From positions 17,211 through 81,210 of the forward strand of contig CAYWOS010000010.1 of the NCBI GenBank assembly GCA_964459985.1: 64,000 nucleotides of DNA. Reading direction: 5' to 3'. Shown here piece after piece: positions 47,911-56,139 of the stretch. Both the position numbers and the translations under genes were made by a program. Source of the DNA: CAYWOS01 sp964459985. Lineage in GTDB: Bacteria; Bacillota; Clostridia; Christensenellales; Aristaeellaceae. The notes beneath the pieces are model-generated. The model did not search any database and had not been told where the DNA came from. It was given only the letters and a program-made list of their open reading frames with translations. The stretch's first letter is position 1, and every line of letters starts with the position of its first letter.

Positions 47911-49386
47911 TCATCCCACGCGGATACGGAACGCCGCGGGCAGCGACGGATCGGGGACCTTTGCGATCAGGTAAAGCCCGTCCGCGCGGCGCTCAAAAGC
48001 GACCGGCTCGTCTGATCCGAGCAGCGTCACATCGCGCACGACGCCCTCGAAGTGCGTTTTGCCGTTTTCGGACGGCGCGGCGAACGCGCGGACGACCGCT
48101 TTTCCGTTCGCGGGATAATTCGGGAAGATCGCGTACACGCGGTCGCCCGCGCAGGTGAAGCGGATATCCTCGCCCGTGAACGCCTTGTCCTCGCCGTCGG
48201 TGAACTGGCCTTCCCTGATCTGCGTCGGGCCTTCGCAGGCGACGCGCCAGACGTGGCTATGATAGATCGCTTCGCCGTTGACGCGCAGCCACCTGCCGAT
48301 GGCGCGCAGAACGCTCTCGTCCTCGGCGGTGAAGGCGCCGTCGGGCTTGGGGCCGACGTTGAGCAGCAGCCTGCCGTTTTTCGCCGCCACGTCGATCAGA
48401 TCGCACAGGATGGCGCGGGGCGACTTGAAATCGTTATGCTCGGTATAGCCCCACGAGTTCCTCGCGATCGCGGTATCGGACTGCCACAGGTACGGCTTGG
48501 CGGAGGCGTACTGCCCGCGCTCGACGTCGGGCACGGCGGAGCCGAAGGCAAAGGAATCCAGCTTGTAGTTGATAACCGCGCCCGTGCCCCATTGCTCGGC
48601 GCGGTTGTAGTAATACGCCGCGAACCTGCGCAGGTACGGCTTGACGGCGGGCTCGTTGATCCACCAGTCAAAATAGAGGATGCGCGGCTTGTATTTGTCC
48701 ACCAGCTCGCAGCAGCGCAAAAGCCAATCCTCAAGAAACTCGGCGGTCGGCGCGCCGTCGGGCGACACGTCGAGGGAGTCCTCCTTTTCGTGGAAGGACG
48801 GCCAGTAGAGATCGCCGCGCTTGAGCGGCGGACGGATATCGCTGTCGAACGCGCGGCCGCCGCCCATGAAAAACCAGTGCTCCACGCGGTGCGAGGACGC
48901 GCCGCGCACCATGCCGCGCTTTTCGCACGCCGTCTCGATCTCCTTGAGCACGTCGCGCCGGGGGCCCATATTGACGGCATTCCACTCCGACAATTCACTG
49001 TCGTACATCTGGAAGCCGTCGTGATGCTCGGCGACGGGCACGACGTACTGCGCGCCGGCGTCGGCGAACAATTCCGCCCACTTATCGGCGTCGAACCTCT
49101 CGCCCCTGAACATCGGGATGAAATCCTTGTAGCCGAAATCGGCGTGCTTGCCGTAGGTTTTGATGTGATGCTCGTACTCGGGCGAATCCTTGATATACAT
49201 GTTGCGCGGATACCATTCGCTGCGGAAGGCGGGCACGGAGTACACGCCCCAATGGATAAAAATGCCGAACTTGAGCGGCTCGTACCACGCCGGCACGGTA
49301 TATTGTCCCAGCGACTCCCACGTATCCCTGTAGGGTCCCTCCGCGATCACGCGGTCGATTTCGCGCAGATAGGCCTCTCTGTCCAT
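47911..49386 (-). CDS. Alpha-L-fucosidase, GH29 family
   Basis: 491 residues without a signal peptide, hence cytoplasmic. KFGIFIHWGVYSVPAF, SEWYPRNMY, VVPVAEHHDGFQMYDS and RILYFDWWIN with nucleophile D240 are GH29 landmarks; a C-terminal beta sandwich ends the protein. GH29 enzymes remove alpha-L-fucose from glycans by a retaining mechanism. The tryptophans after the nucleophile differ from the more usual DGG, as seen in some subfamilies. AAGGAG SD at ATG 49386. It is 12 nt downstream of uxuA and shares its promoter, which suggests the host-glycan or plant uronate/fucose substrate pool. Confidence 0.92.
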   Translation of the reverse strand: MDREAYLREIDRVIAEGPYRDTWESLGQYTVPAWYEPLKFGIFIHWGVYSVPAFRSEWYPRNMYIKDSPEYEHHIKTYGKHADFGYKDFIPMFRGERFDADKWAELFADAGAQYVVPVAEHHDGFQMYDSELSEWNAVNMGPRRDVLKEIETACEKRGMVRGASSHRVEHWFFMGGGRAFDSDIRPPLKRGDLYWPSFHEKEDSLDVSPDGAPTAEFLEDWLLRCCELVDKYKPRILYFDWWINEPAVKPYLRRFAAYYYNRAEQWGTGAVINYKLDSFAFGSAVPDVERGQYASAKPYLWQSDTAIARNSWGYTEHNDFKSPRAILCDLIDVAAKNGRLLLNVGPKPDGAFTAEDESVLRAIGRWLRVNGEAIYHSHVWRVACEGPTQIREGQFTDGEDKAFTGEDIRFTCAGDRVYAIFPNYPANGKAVVRAFAAPSENGKTHFEGVVRDVTLLGSDEPVAFERRADGLYLIAKVPDPSLPAAFRIRVG

Positions 49387-49398
49387 CGGCGTTCTCCT

Positions 49399-50490
49399 TT
49401 ATACCGGCATTGTTCCGTGACTGCGGCAGATGGCCTCCCACAGGCCGTTCAGGTAGGTCAAGCCCAGCGCGCGGTCGTACAGCCCGTAGCCCGGCCGGCC
49501 TTTTTCATCCCAGATCATGCGCCCGTGATCGGGGCGCAGGTAGGTGTCGGGGCAGGTATCGAACGCGGCGAGCATAATGGCGTACATGTCCAGATCGCCG
49601 TCCTTGCTCAAGTGGCTCGATTCGCGGAAGCGGCGCGGCGCGCCCAGATGCTTGATATTGCGCACGTGCAGGCAGCCCACGCGTCCCATTTCGCCGAAAT
49701 AACGGATGATGGCGGGCACGTCGTTGTCGATATTGCTGCCCAGCGACCCCGTGCACAGGCACAGCGCGTTCGCCGGGCTGTCGCGCAGCGCGACGATTTT
49801 GTCAAGCCCCGCCCGCGTGTGCGCCACGCGCGGCAGGCCGAAGATTGTCCAGCCCGGATCGTCGGGATGGCACGCCATGCGCACGCCGGTTTCCTCGCAT
49901 ACCGGAATGATCGCGTCGAGGAAATATTTGTAATTCGCGAGCAGCTTGTTCTCGTCGATAGTCTCGTACAGCTTGAGCACCTTTTCAAGATCCTTGAGGC
50001 GCTCGGGCTCCCAGCCGGGCAGCGAGAACCCGCCCGAGCCGGCGGCGGTTTTCCGCACGATTTCAAGCGGCGTCATTTCGCCCAATTCGTCCTCGTCGTA
50101 GTACAGGCTGTTCGAGCCGTCCTCGGGGATGACGCGCGACAGATCGGTGCGCAGCCAGTCAAGCACGGGCATGAAATTGTAAACGATCACCCTGACGCCG
50201 TATTTTGCCAGATTGCGGATGGTCGCGATGTAGTTTTCGATGTATTGGTCGCGGCCGGGCAGCCCCAGTTTGATGTCCTCGTGGACGTTGACGCTCTCGA
50301 TGACCTCGCATTCCAGCCCGGCGGCGCGCACATGATCGATGTACGCCCTGATCTCGTTTTCCTCCCAGACCTCGCCTGCCGCCTTGTCGTCCAGCAGCCC
50401 CATCAGCCCCGTGCAGCCGGGGATTTGCCTGATCTGTTTAAGCGATACGCTGTCGCGCCCCTCGCCGTACCAGCGAAACGTCATTTTCAT
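49399..50490 (-). CDS. uxuA: D-mannonate dehydratase
   Basis: 363 residues. MKMTFRWYGEGRDSVSLKQI and IPGCTGLMG at the start, MACHPDDPGW, and LCLCTGSLGSNIDNDV followed by the metal-site CLHVRNIK match UxuA. It converts D-mannonate to 2-keto-3-deoxygluconate in glucuronate catabolism using Fe2+/Mn2+. ATG 50490 has a GGAGG SD at 8 nt; the frame open to 50553 overlaps the promoter and is rejected. First gene of the operon with the fucosidase. uxaC and uxuB are not in the window. Confidence 0.96.
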   Translation of the reverse strand: MKMTFRWYGEGRDSVSLKQIRQIPGCTGLMGLLDDKAAGEVWEENEIRAYIDHVRAAGLECEVIESVNVHEDIKLGLPGRDQYIENYIATIRNLAKYGVRVIVYNFMPVLDWLRTDLSRVIPEDGSNSLYYDEDELGEMTPLEIVRKTAAGSGGFSLPGWEPERLKDLEKVLKLYETIDENKLLANYKYFLDAIIPVCEETGVRMACHPDDPGWTIFGLPRVAHTRAGLDKIVALRDSPANALCLCTGSLGSNIDNDVPAIIRYFGEMGRVGCLHVRNIKHLGAPRRFRESSHLSKDGDLDMYAIMLAAFDTCPDTYLRPDHGRMIWDEKGRPGYGLYDRALGLTYLNGLWEAICRSHGTMPV

Positions 50491-50523
50491 ACGCTTTCCT
50501 CCGCCGTCTCTTCGAATACGTTC

Positions 50524-50553
50524 ATTATAGCAGGCGAAACGCGCCCTTGTCAA
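50524..50553 (-). promoter_or_regulatory. Promoter for uxuA-fucosidase
   Basis: On the - strand TTGACA (50553-50548), 18 nt, TATAAT (50529-50524) with TGC extension. Confidence 0.85.
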
Positions 50554-50568
50554 CGCGCGGGCGCGCCC

Positions 50569-50597
50569 TTGACACCCCTGCCGTTTGCGGGTATGAT
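50569..50597 (+). promoter_or_regulatory. Promoter for the anSME gene
   Basis: TTGACA (50569-50574), 17-nt spacer, TATGAT (50592-50597). Divergent from the uxuA promoter; the two -35 boxes are 15 bp apart. Confidence 0.85.
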
Positions 50598-50648
50598 GAC
50601 GAAAGAAGCCTTCGGACGCGATCCATTTAACAAGCGGAGGAGCACGCT

Positions 50649-51791
50649 ATGCCGCCCGTTACCGTCATGATCAAGCCCGTATCGGGCGCGTGCAACATGC
50701 GCTGCGACTACTGCTTTTACGCCGACGAAATCAAGCGCCGCGACGCCGCCGCCTGCGGCGCGATGTCCGCGGAAACGCTGGAAATCCTGATCCGGCGCGT
50801 GTTCGCCTACGCCGAGGGCGCGGTGACGCTCGCCTTTCAGGGCGGCGAGCCGACGCTGGCGGGCGCTGCGTTTTACGAGCGCGCGCTTGCGCTGGAACGG
50901 AAATACAACGCGCGTCGGCTGCCTGTGACGCGCGCGCTGCAAACCAACGGGTACGCGATGTCCGACGATATGCTGGATATCCTCAAGGCGGGGGATTTCC
51001 TGCTCGGCGTGTCGCTGGACGGCACGAAAGCCCTGCACGACGGCAGGCGGCGCGACGCGCTCGGCGCGCCCACCTACGACCGCGTGCAGGATACCCTTGC
51101 GCGAATCCGGCAAAAAGGGATCGCGTACAACATCCTGTGCGTGACGGACGCGCGGGTCGCGCTCGCGGCGCGCGCGTGCTTCGAGGCGCTCGCGCCGCAC
51201 CGCTTTTTGCAGTTTATTCCCTGCATGGACGGCCTGGACGGCGCGAAAACGCCGGACTCGCTGACGGCGGAGGTCTACGGCGATTTTCTCGTCGAATTGT
51301 TCGATTTGTACGAGGCGCGGCTGCGCGGCGGCGCGTACGTCAGCGTCCGCGCGTTTGACAACTACCTGACCATGCTCGCGGGCGGCGTGCCCGAGATGTG
51401 CGGGATGCGCGGCGCGTGCTCGCCCGGCTACGTCGTCGAAGCGAACGGCGACGTATACCCCTGCGATTTTTACGCGCTGGACGAATGGCGTTTGGGGAAT
51501 ATCAAAACGCAGGGCTTTTTCGGACTGTCGGTATCCGAAAACGCCCTGCGGTTTTTGCGCTCCTCCCGCGCCGTGAACGAAGCGTGCGCCGTCTGCGAAT
51601 GGCGCGCGCTCTGCCGGGGCGGGTGTCGGCGCGACCGCGACGCGACATTTGACGGCGCGCCCGGCGTCAACCGCCTGTGCGCGGGCTTCCGGCGCTTTTT
51701 CACGGCGCGGTACGGCCGCCTTGCGTCGCTCGCGCGATGGACGGCGGAGCATCCGATCGATCGCGGCGCGCCTTTGCAGGGGCGCGCGTGA
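50649..51791 (+). CDS. Anaerobic sulfatase-maturating enzyme-like radical SAM/SPASM protein
   Basis: 380 residues. MIKPVSGACNMRCDYCFYAD gives the CxxxCxxC cluster (C15, C19, C22) in the sequence typical of anSME. AFQGGEPTLAG, ALQTNGYAMSD and VSLDGTKALHD follow, and a SPASM region supplies Cys for two extra clusters (CGMRGACSPGYVVEANGDVYPC, CAVCEWRALCRGGCRRD). anSMEs oxidise a Cys or Ser of sulfatases to formylglycine. No sulfatase lies in the window; a different peptide substrate cannot be excluded. GGAGG SD at ATG 50649. Confidence 0.9.
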   Translation: MPPVTVMIKPVSGACNMRCDYCFYADEIKRRDAAACGAMSAETLEILIRRVFAYAEGAVTLAFQGGEPTLAGAAFYERALALERKYNARRLPVTRALQTNGYAMSDDMLDILKAGDFLLGVSLDGTKALHDGRRRDALGAPTYDRVQDTLARIRQKGIAYNILCVTDARVALAARACFEALAPHRFLQFIPCMDGLDGAKTPDSLTAEVYGDFLVELFDLYEARLRGGAYVSVRAFDNYLTMLAGGVPEMCGMRGACSPGYVVEANGDVYPCDFYALDEWRLGNIKTQGFFGLSVSENALRFLRSSRAVNEACAVCEWRALCRGGCRRDRDATFDGAPGVNRLCAGFRRFFTARYGRLASLARWTAEHPIDRGAPLQGRA

Positions 51792-51803
51792 CCGCCGGGC
51801 GCG

Positions 51804-52718
51804 TCAGTCCTCCAGAATCCAATAGAACGGGTAGGTATGGCGGAAACAGACGATCCGATCGCCCTGCGTTACGCCGAAAAAGCGCGTCATGATCTCCTGC
51901 GGCGCGCCGAAGGAGTACAGCCTGAGCGTTTCGCCCAGCCGCTTGCGCAGCTGATACAGCCGGCGGTAGGCCGTTTCCGCCTCGTCCAGCGCCGCGAAAT
52001 CGCGCTCGATTTCTTCGTCGAGCGTTTCGTCGTTGACGAGCGCGCCGCAGCCGACGAACCAATCGCCGTGCTTTTCGGCCGCCGCGCCGGTCAGGCGCAG
52101 CCCGTCGGGGCGTATTTCGTCGGTCAGGCGCGCCGTCAGCGCCGCGTCGGGCGTGAAAAACGCGCGGGTCGCGGCGAAATCCCCGTCGATGTCGGCCTGC
52201 GCGCCGGCAAAGCAATCCACGTGATTCTTCAGGTAGACATGCGAATAGGAAATCATCAGAATCTTGTTTTCCCGCGTCAGCAAATGGATGACGAGCTTCT
52301 TTTTGTCAAGATGCCTCACGCCCGGCTTGGACGCGATCAGATGATCAAGCTCCCAGATGATCTTGACCGCTTTGGCGTACGCGGGAATCGCCTCCGTTGT
52401 GATGTCCCGCATGTACCCGGCGTAGCGCTCATAGGTCTTTTCGTTGACGGTAAACCGGCACAGCGCGTCGGCGGACAGCGTGTACAGGCAAAACGCGCCG
52501 AACATCTCCTCCTGATAGGCCTGCGCGATATCGATATCCACCCAATACTTGAAATCGCTTTCCAGCAGCTCGGCAAGCCCGGCGCCGCCGCGCGCGTTTT
52601 CGTCAAGCGCCGTGCCGACCACCACGCCGTCTTCGTCCATCCGTTCGGCCAGACGCCCGATCAAAGATTTGTCGCGCGATTTGTACGCTTCCCTGAACGC
52701 ATCGATCCAATCCTTCAT
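51804..52718 (-). CDS. Uncharacterised protein, probably two NTF2/SnoaL-like domains
   Basis: 304 residues, no signal or membrane segment. The N-terminal part (FREAYKSRDKSLIGRLAERM, DGVVVGTALDE, ESDFKYWVDIDI) has the helix-strand pattern of SnoaL-like calcium-independent NTF2 folds, and the region from about 170 (DGDFAATRAFFTPDAALTAR) may be a second copy. The family call rests on pattern only. SD AAGGATG. It ends convergently with the anSME gene, 12 nt apart. Confidence 0.6.
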   Translation of the reverse strand: MKDWIDAFREAYKSRDKSLIGRLAERMDEDGVVVGTALDENARGGAGLAELLESDFKYWVDIDIAQAYQEEMFGAFCLYTLSADALCRFTVNEKTYERYAGYMRDITTEAIPAYAKAVKIIWELDHLIASKPGVRHLDKKKLVIHLLTRENKILMISYSHVYLKNHVDCFAGAQADIDGDFAATRAFFTPDAALTARLTDEIRPDGLRLTGAAAEKHGDWFVGCGALVNDETLDEEIERDFAALDEAETAYRRLYQLRKRLGETLRLYSFGAPQEIMTRFFGVTQGDRIVCFRHTYPFYWILED

Positions 52719-52771
52719 ATCGCTTCATCCTTTGCCTATTGATGACGGCGCGCGTTTCGGACGCCCGCCGT

Positions 52772-53620
52772 TTATCCGATCGTCGCCTCGATCGCGCAGG
52801 ACGCGCCGCTCGGCAGATATTCGTCCAGAATAACCCGGCCGATGCGGTCGGCGCGGATGTGTCCCGCCACGGGATTTTTCACGCTGTCGATGCCGCCGAT
52901 GATCGTCGCCTCGACCTCGCTGTTTTCAAAGGCGAGATCGGCGTCCGTCATCGTGCAGCCGATCAATTGAAGGCCTTTGCAGTAGCAAAGCGGCTGCGTG
53001 CCCGATATCCGGCAGTTGATCAGTTTGAGGTTTCGCGAGTACCATCCCAGATACTCGCCCCGGACCACGCTGTCCGTCACCGTGACGTTTTCGGCGTGCC
53101 AGAAGGCGTCCTTGGTGTCGAGCGTCGAGCGCGCGATCACCGCGTCGCGCGCGTACTGGAAGGAGTACTTGCCCCGGAGACGCAAATCGTTGACGCGCAT
53201 ATCCCGCGTCATGAAAAAGGGATACTCCGATTCCAGCGTGAAACCGTCGATATCGACGCCGGCGCATTTCCAGCCGAACTCGGGCGAGACGGCGCCGCCG
53301 CCGCGAAGGGAAACGCCTTCGCATTCGCGCAGCGCCTTGATGCCGCCGATTTCGCTGTCCCGGACGGTCAGGCGGCGGCAGTACCACATCGCCGCGCGGC
53401 AGGTGTCCGCCATGCGCGCGTTCACGACCTCGGCGTCCTCGGCGTGCCATAGGGGATAGCGCAGCGCAAACTCGCAGCCCTCAAGCGTGACGCGCCGGCA
53501 TTCCTTCAGCGCCGATTCGCCGTCCGCAGGGCCCGTAAAGCGGCAGTTGACCACGCGCGCGTCACGCAGCGCGTACAGCGCGCGCTCCGCGTCCAGCGTT
53601 TGATTTTCGATGATCCGCAT
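52772..53620 (-). CDS. DUF3737 family right-handed beta-helix protein
   Basis: About 282 residues. It has no signal peptide and consists of short hydrophobic strand repeats of ~20 residues such as VVNCRFTGPADGESALKECR, VTLEGCEFALRYPLWHAEDA and VTVTDSVVRGEYLGWYSRN, ending GHIRADRIGRVILD. This matches DUF3737, a predicted pectate-lyase-like beta helix of unknown role. ATG 53620 follows GGGAGGGACGGAG. It lies 53 nt upstream of the NTF2-like gene in the same direction. Confidence 0.82.
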   Translation of the reverse strand: MRIIENQTLDAERALYALRDARVVNCRFTGPADGESALKECRRVTLEGCEFALRYPLWHAEDAEVVNARMADTCRAAMWYCRRLTVRDSEIGGIKALRECEGVSLRGGGAVSPEFGWKCAGVDIDGFTLESEYPFFMTRDMRVNDLRLRGKYSFQYARDAVIARSTLDTKDAFWHAENVTVTDSVVRGEYLGWYSRNLKLINCRISGTQPLCYCKGLQLIGCTMTDADLAFENSEVEATIIGGIDSVKNPVAGHIRADRIGRVILDEYLPSGASCAIEATIG

Positions 53621-53669
53621 ACTCCGTCCCTCCCCGGCCGTTCGCTGTTCCGTTGATCCGATCATATAG

Positions 53670-53693
53670 AAAGAGCCGCCGCGTTTTCGCGGC
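53670..53693 (-). terminator. Terminator after tRNA-Arg
   Basis: On the - strand GCCGCG (53693-53688), AAAA loop, CGCGGC (53683-53678), then GGCTCTTTCT. Confidence 0.65.
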
Positions 53694-53704
53694 AGCCGCG
53701 TTTC

Positions 53705-53781
53705 TGGCGTCCCCGGCGCGATTCGAACGCGCGGCCTTTCGCTTAGGAGGCGAACGCTCTATCCTGCTGAGCTACGGGGAC
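53705..53781 (-). tRNA. tRNA-Arg (anticodon CCU), CCA encoded
   Basis: Reading the - strand, acceptor GTCCCCG pairs with CGGGGAC, the D arm is GCTC...GAGC, the anticodon stem TTCGC/GCGAA encloses loop CTCCTAA (anticodon CCT, reading AGG), and the T arm is GCGCG-TTCGAAT-CGCGC. Discriminator G is followed by encoded CCA. Flanked by its own promoter and terminator. Confidence 0.97.
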
Positions 53782-53792
53782 ACGCGAGACAG

Positions 53793-53821
53793 AGTATAGC
53801 ATCTTTTTCCCTCCGCGTCAA
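53793..53821 (-). promoter_or_regulatory. Promoter for tRNA-Arg
   Basis: On the - strand TTGACG (53821-53816), 17 nt, TATACT (53798-53793), 12 nt before the tRNA 5' end. Confidence 0.82.
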
Positions 53822-53870
53822 TGGACGACGGCCGCAATCCGCCCGGACGGCGCGAATTTTGCGAAAACGC

Positions 53871-53899
53871 TTGCGCGGGGCAGAGGAACGTGTTATAAT
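53871..53899 (+). promoter_or_regulatory. Promoter for rpmE
   Basis: TTGCGC (53871-53876), 17-nt spacer, TATAAT (53894-53899). Confidence 0.78.
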
Positions 53900-53966
53900 G
53901 CCTTTTGCGGCTCATGACCGCCAATCATGAATCCGCAGATCGTGACGATAAAAGAGGTGAGACGGC

Positions 53967-54164
53967 ATGAAGGAAAAGATCCATCCCAAGTATCAGAAGG
54001 CAATCGTTCGCTGCGTTTGCGGGGAAACGTTCGAAACGGGCAGCACGCAGAAGGAACTCAAGGTCGACATTTGCTCCAAGTGTCACCCGTTCTTCACCGG
54101 CAAGCAAAAGCTGGTCGATACCGGCGGTCGCGTCGATCGCTTCAAAAAGCGCTTCGGCATGTAG
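53967..54164 (+). CDS. rpmE: 50S ribosomal protein bL31 (zinc-binding form)
   Basis: 65 residues, beginning MKEKIHPKYQKAIVRCVCGE. Cysteines C16, C18, C36 and C39 form the zinc site of the C+ type. SD GAGGTGAG lies 7-8 nt before the ATG. It starts the conserved cluster with DUF1385, prmC, prfA and tsaC; a terminator after rpmE means downstream genes depend on read-through or an unseen promoter. Confidence 0.98.
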   Translation: MKEKIHPKYQKAIVRCVCGETFETGSTQKELKVDICSKCHPFFTGKQKLVDTGGRVDRFKKRFGM

Positions 54165-54173
54165 GCAGCCCTG

Positions 54174-54207
54174 AAACAGCACCCCTTTGTTGGCGTGCTG
54201 TTTTTTT
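54174..54207 (+). terminator. Intrinsic terminator after rpmE
   Basis: AACAGCAC (54175-54182) pairs with GTGCTGTT (54195-54202), followed by a run of seven Ts (54201-54207). It may partly attenuate the downstream translation genes. Confidence 0.92.
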
Positions 54208-54256
54208 ATCGGGCTGTCGCGCAGGCGCTTCAGCCCCGACATGAAAGGATACCGCA

Positions 54257-55312
54257 TTGACTAAACAAAAAGACAAAGCGCCCGTCCGCCCGGATATCGG
54301 CGGGCAGGCGGTGCTCGAGGGCGTCATGATGAAATCGCCCGACGCCATCGCCGTGGCTGTGCGCCGTCCCGACGGCGCCATCGTAGTCAAGCGCGACGCG
54401 TACGTGTCGCCCGCCAAAAAGCATAAATGGATGGGCTTGCCCTTCATTCGCGGCTCGGTCAACATGGTGCACATGCTGGCGCTGGGCATGCGCGTGCTGA
54501 CGGAAAGCACGGTCATGCTCGGGCAGGACGAGGAAGAGCCGAGCAAATTCGAGCAATGGCTGGCCAAGAAGCTCGGCAAGAGCGTGGACAAAATCGTCAT
54601 GGGCTTCGCGGCGGTGCTCGCCGTGGGGCTGTCGCTCGGGCTGTTCGTGCTGCTGCCCAACCTCGTCATCAAGCTGTTCCCCGAGAGCGCGACGGGCGGC
54701 ATGCTGCTTGCCAAGAATCTCGTGTCGGGCGTGATCCGCACGGCGATTCTGATCGCGTATATCTCGCTGTGCGGGCGCATCCCGGACATGCGCCGCACCT
54801 TCCAGTATCACGGCTCGGAGCATAAAACGGTGTACTGCCACGAAAACGATCTGCCGCTCACCCCCGAAAACGCGCGGCAGTTTTCCACGCTGCATCCGCG
54901 CTGCGGCACGTCGTTTCTGCTGATCACCTTCGTGCTGTCGATCATTTTCTACTCGATCATCGACGTGCTGGTGCTCGAGGCGACGGGCTTTGATCTGGGC
55001 GCGAACTATTTCGCGCGCATTCTGAGCCGCGTTCTCCTGCTGCCCGTCATCACCGGCATCAGCTACGAGGCGCTCAAGGGATTGGCGCACAACGACGGCA
55101 AATTGTGCCGCGCGCTGCGCTTCCCCGGGCTGATGATGCAGAAACTGACCACCAAGCCGCCGACCGACGATATGCTCGAGGTCGCCATCGTATCGATGAA
55201 CGCCGCGCTGCACGGCCTGCCCGAAGGCGAAAAGACGCCCGAGGGCTGGATCATCGTCAAAAACAAACCGGCGGACGAAACGGAAAGCGATCCCGCGGAC
55301 GCCGCGACGTGA
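54257..55312 (+). CDS. DUF1385 membrane protein
   Basis: 351 residues. DIGGQAVLEGVMMKSP at the start and HGSEHKTVYCHE...LHPRCGTSFLLI in the middle are the DUF1385 signatures; four to five membrane segments are seen. The protein is widely conserved in Firmicutes next to rpmE and prfA but has no settled function. TTG start at 54257 with AAAGGA SD. The stop is 2 nt before the prmC ATG. Confidence 0.92.
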   Translation: MTKQKDKAPVRPDIGGQAVLEGVMMKSPDAIAVAVRRPDGAIVVKRDAYVSPAKKHKWMGLPFIRGSVNMVHMLALGMRVLTESTVMLGQDEEEPSKFEQWLAKKLGKSVDKIVMGFAAVLAVGLSLGLFVLLPNLVIKLFPESATGGMLLAKNLVSGVIRTAILIAYISLCGRIPDMRRTFQYHGSEHKTVYCHENDLPLTPENARQFSTLHPRCGTSFLLITFVLSIIFYSIIDVLVLEATGFDLGANYFARILSRVLLLPVITGISYEALKGLAHNDGKLCRALRFPGLMMQKLTTKPPTDDMLEVAIVSMNAALHGLPEGEKTPEGWIIVKNKPADETESDPADAAT

Positions 55313-55314
55313 CG

Positions 55315-56139
55315 ATGCGCCGTCTGATGCGCGAGGGCGCCGCGCGCCTGGCGCGCGCGGGCGTGCCCGACGCCGAATGGGACGCGGAATCCTGCCTGAG
55401 CCACATCACGGGCATTCCGCGCCTTTCCCTGCACATGACCGACCGCGCGCCGACGGCGGAAGAAGAAGCCGCCTATGACGCGCTGCTCGCGCGGCGTGAA
55501 AGGCGCGAGCCGCTCCAATACATTCTCGGCACGCAGCCCTTTATGGGCTTTGATTTTCTTGTGTCGCCCGCCGCGCTGATCCCGCGCTTTGATACCGAGC
55601 TCTTGGCGCAGCAGGCGCTCAAAAGGCTTCGAAGCGGCATGACGGCGCTTGATCTTTGCGCCGGCACGGGCGCGATCGGCATATCGCTAAAATTGATCAA
55701 GCCCGAACTGCGCGTCACGCTGGCGGATATCAGCAAAGACGCCTTGGCGCTCGCCGCGCGCAACGCGGCGCATTTGGGCGCCGAGGTCGAAATCGTATGC
55801 GGCGATCTGTTCGCGCCGCTTGACGGCAGGCGGTTTGACATGATTGTCTGCAATCCGCCGTATATTCCCTCGGGCGAAATCGCGGCGCTCCAGCGCGAGG
55901 TCGCCTTCGAGCCGCGCGCGGCGCTCGACGGCGGCGGCGACGGGCTTGCCTTTTATCGCCGCATCGCGGCGGAAGCGCCCACGCATCTGAACGCGGGCGG
56001 GTATCTGTGCCTCGAAATCGGCGATACGCAGCGCGAGCGCGTCGCCGGGCTGCTGTCCGGGCACTTCGGCGATCTGTCCGCGTTCCGCGATCTGAACGAT
56101 CTGGAGCGCGTCATCGTCGCGCGAAAGGGAGAGGATTAG
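55315..56139 (+). CDS. prmC: Peptide chain release factor N(5)-glutamine methyltransferase
   Basis: 274 residues. SAM motif LDLCAGTGAIGISL, catalytic VCNPPYIPSGEI (NPPY) and RREPLQYILGTQPFMG are diagnostic of PrmC, which methylates the GGQ glutamine of release factors. The substrate gene prfA is directly next. A GTG at 55309 overlapping the previous stop is an alternative start. Confidence 0.96.
   Translation: MRRLMREGAARLARAGVPDAEWDAESCLSHITGIPRLSLHMTDRAPTAEEEAAYDALLARRERREPLQYILGTQPFMGFDFLVSPAALIPRFDTELLAQQALKRLRSGMTALDLCAGTGAIGISLKLIKPELRVTLADISKDALALAARNAAHLGAEVEIVCGDLFAPLDGRRFDMIVCNPPYIPSGEIAALQREVAFEPRAALDGGGDGLAFYRRIAAEAPTHLNAGGYLCLEIGDTQRERVAGLLSGHFGDLSAFRDLNDLERVIVARKGED

Noticed and set aside
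48052..50670. + strand ORF of 872 codons opposite fucosidase and uxuA
   Set aside because: Antisense shadow of two recognised enzymes.
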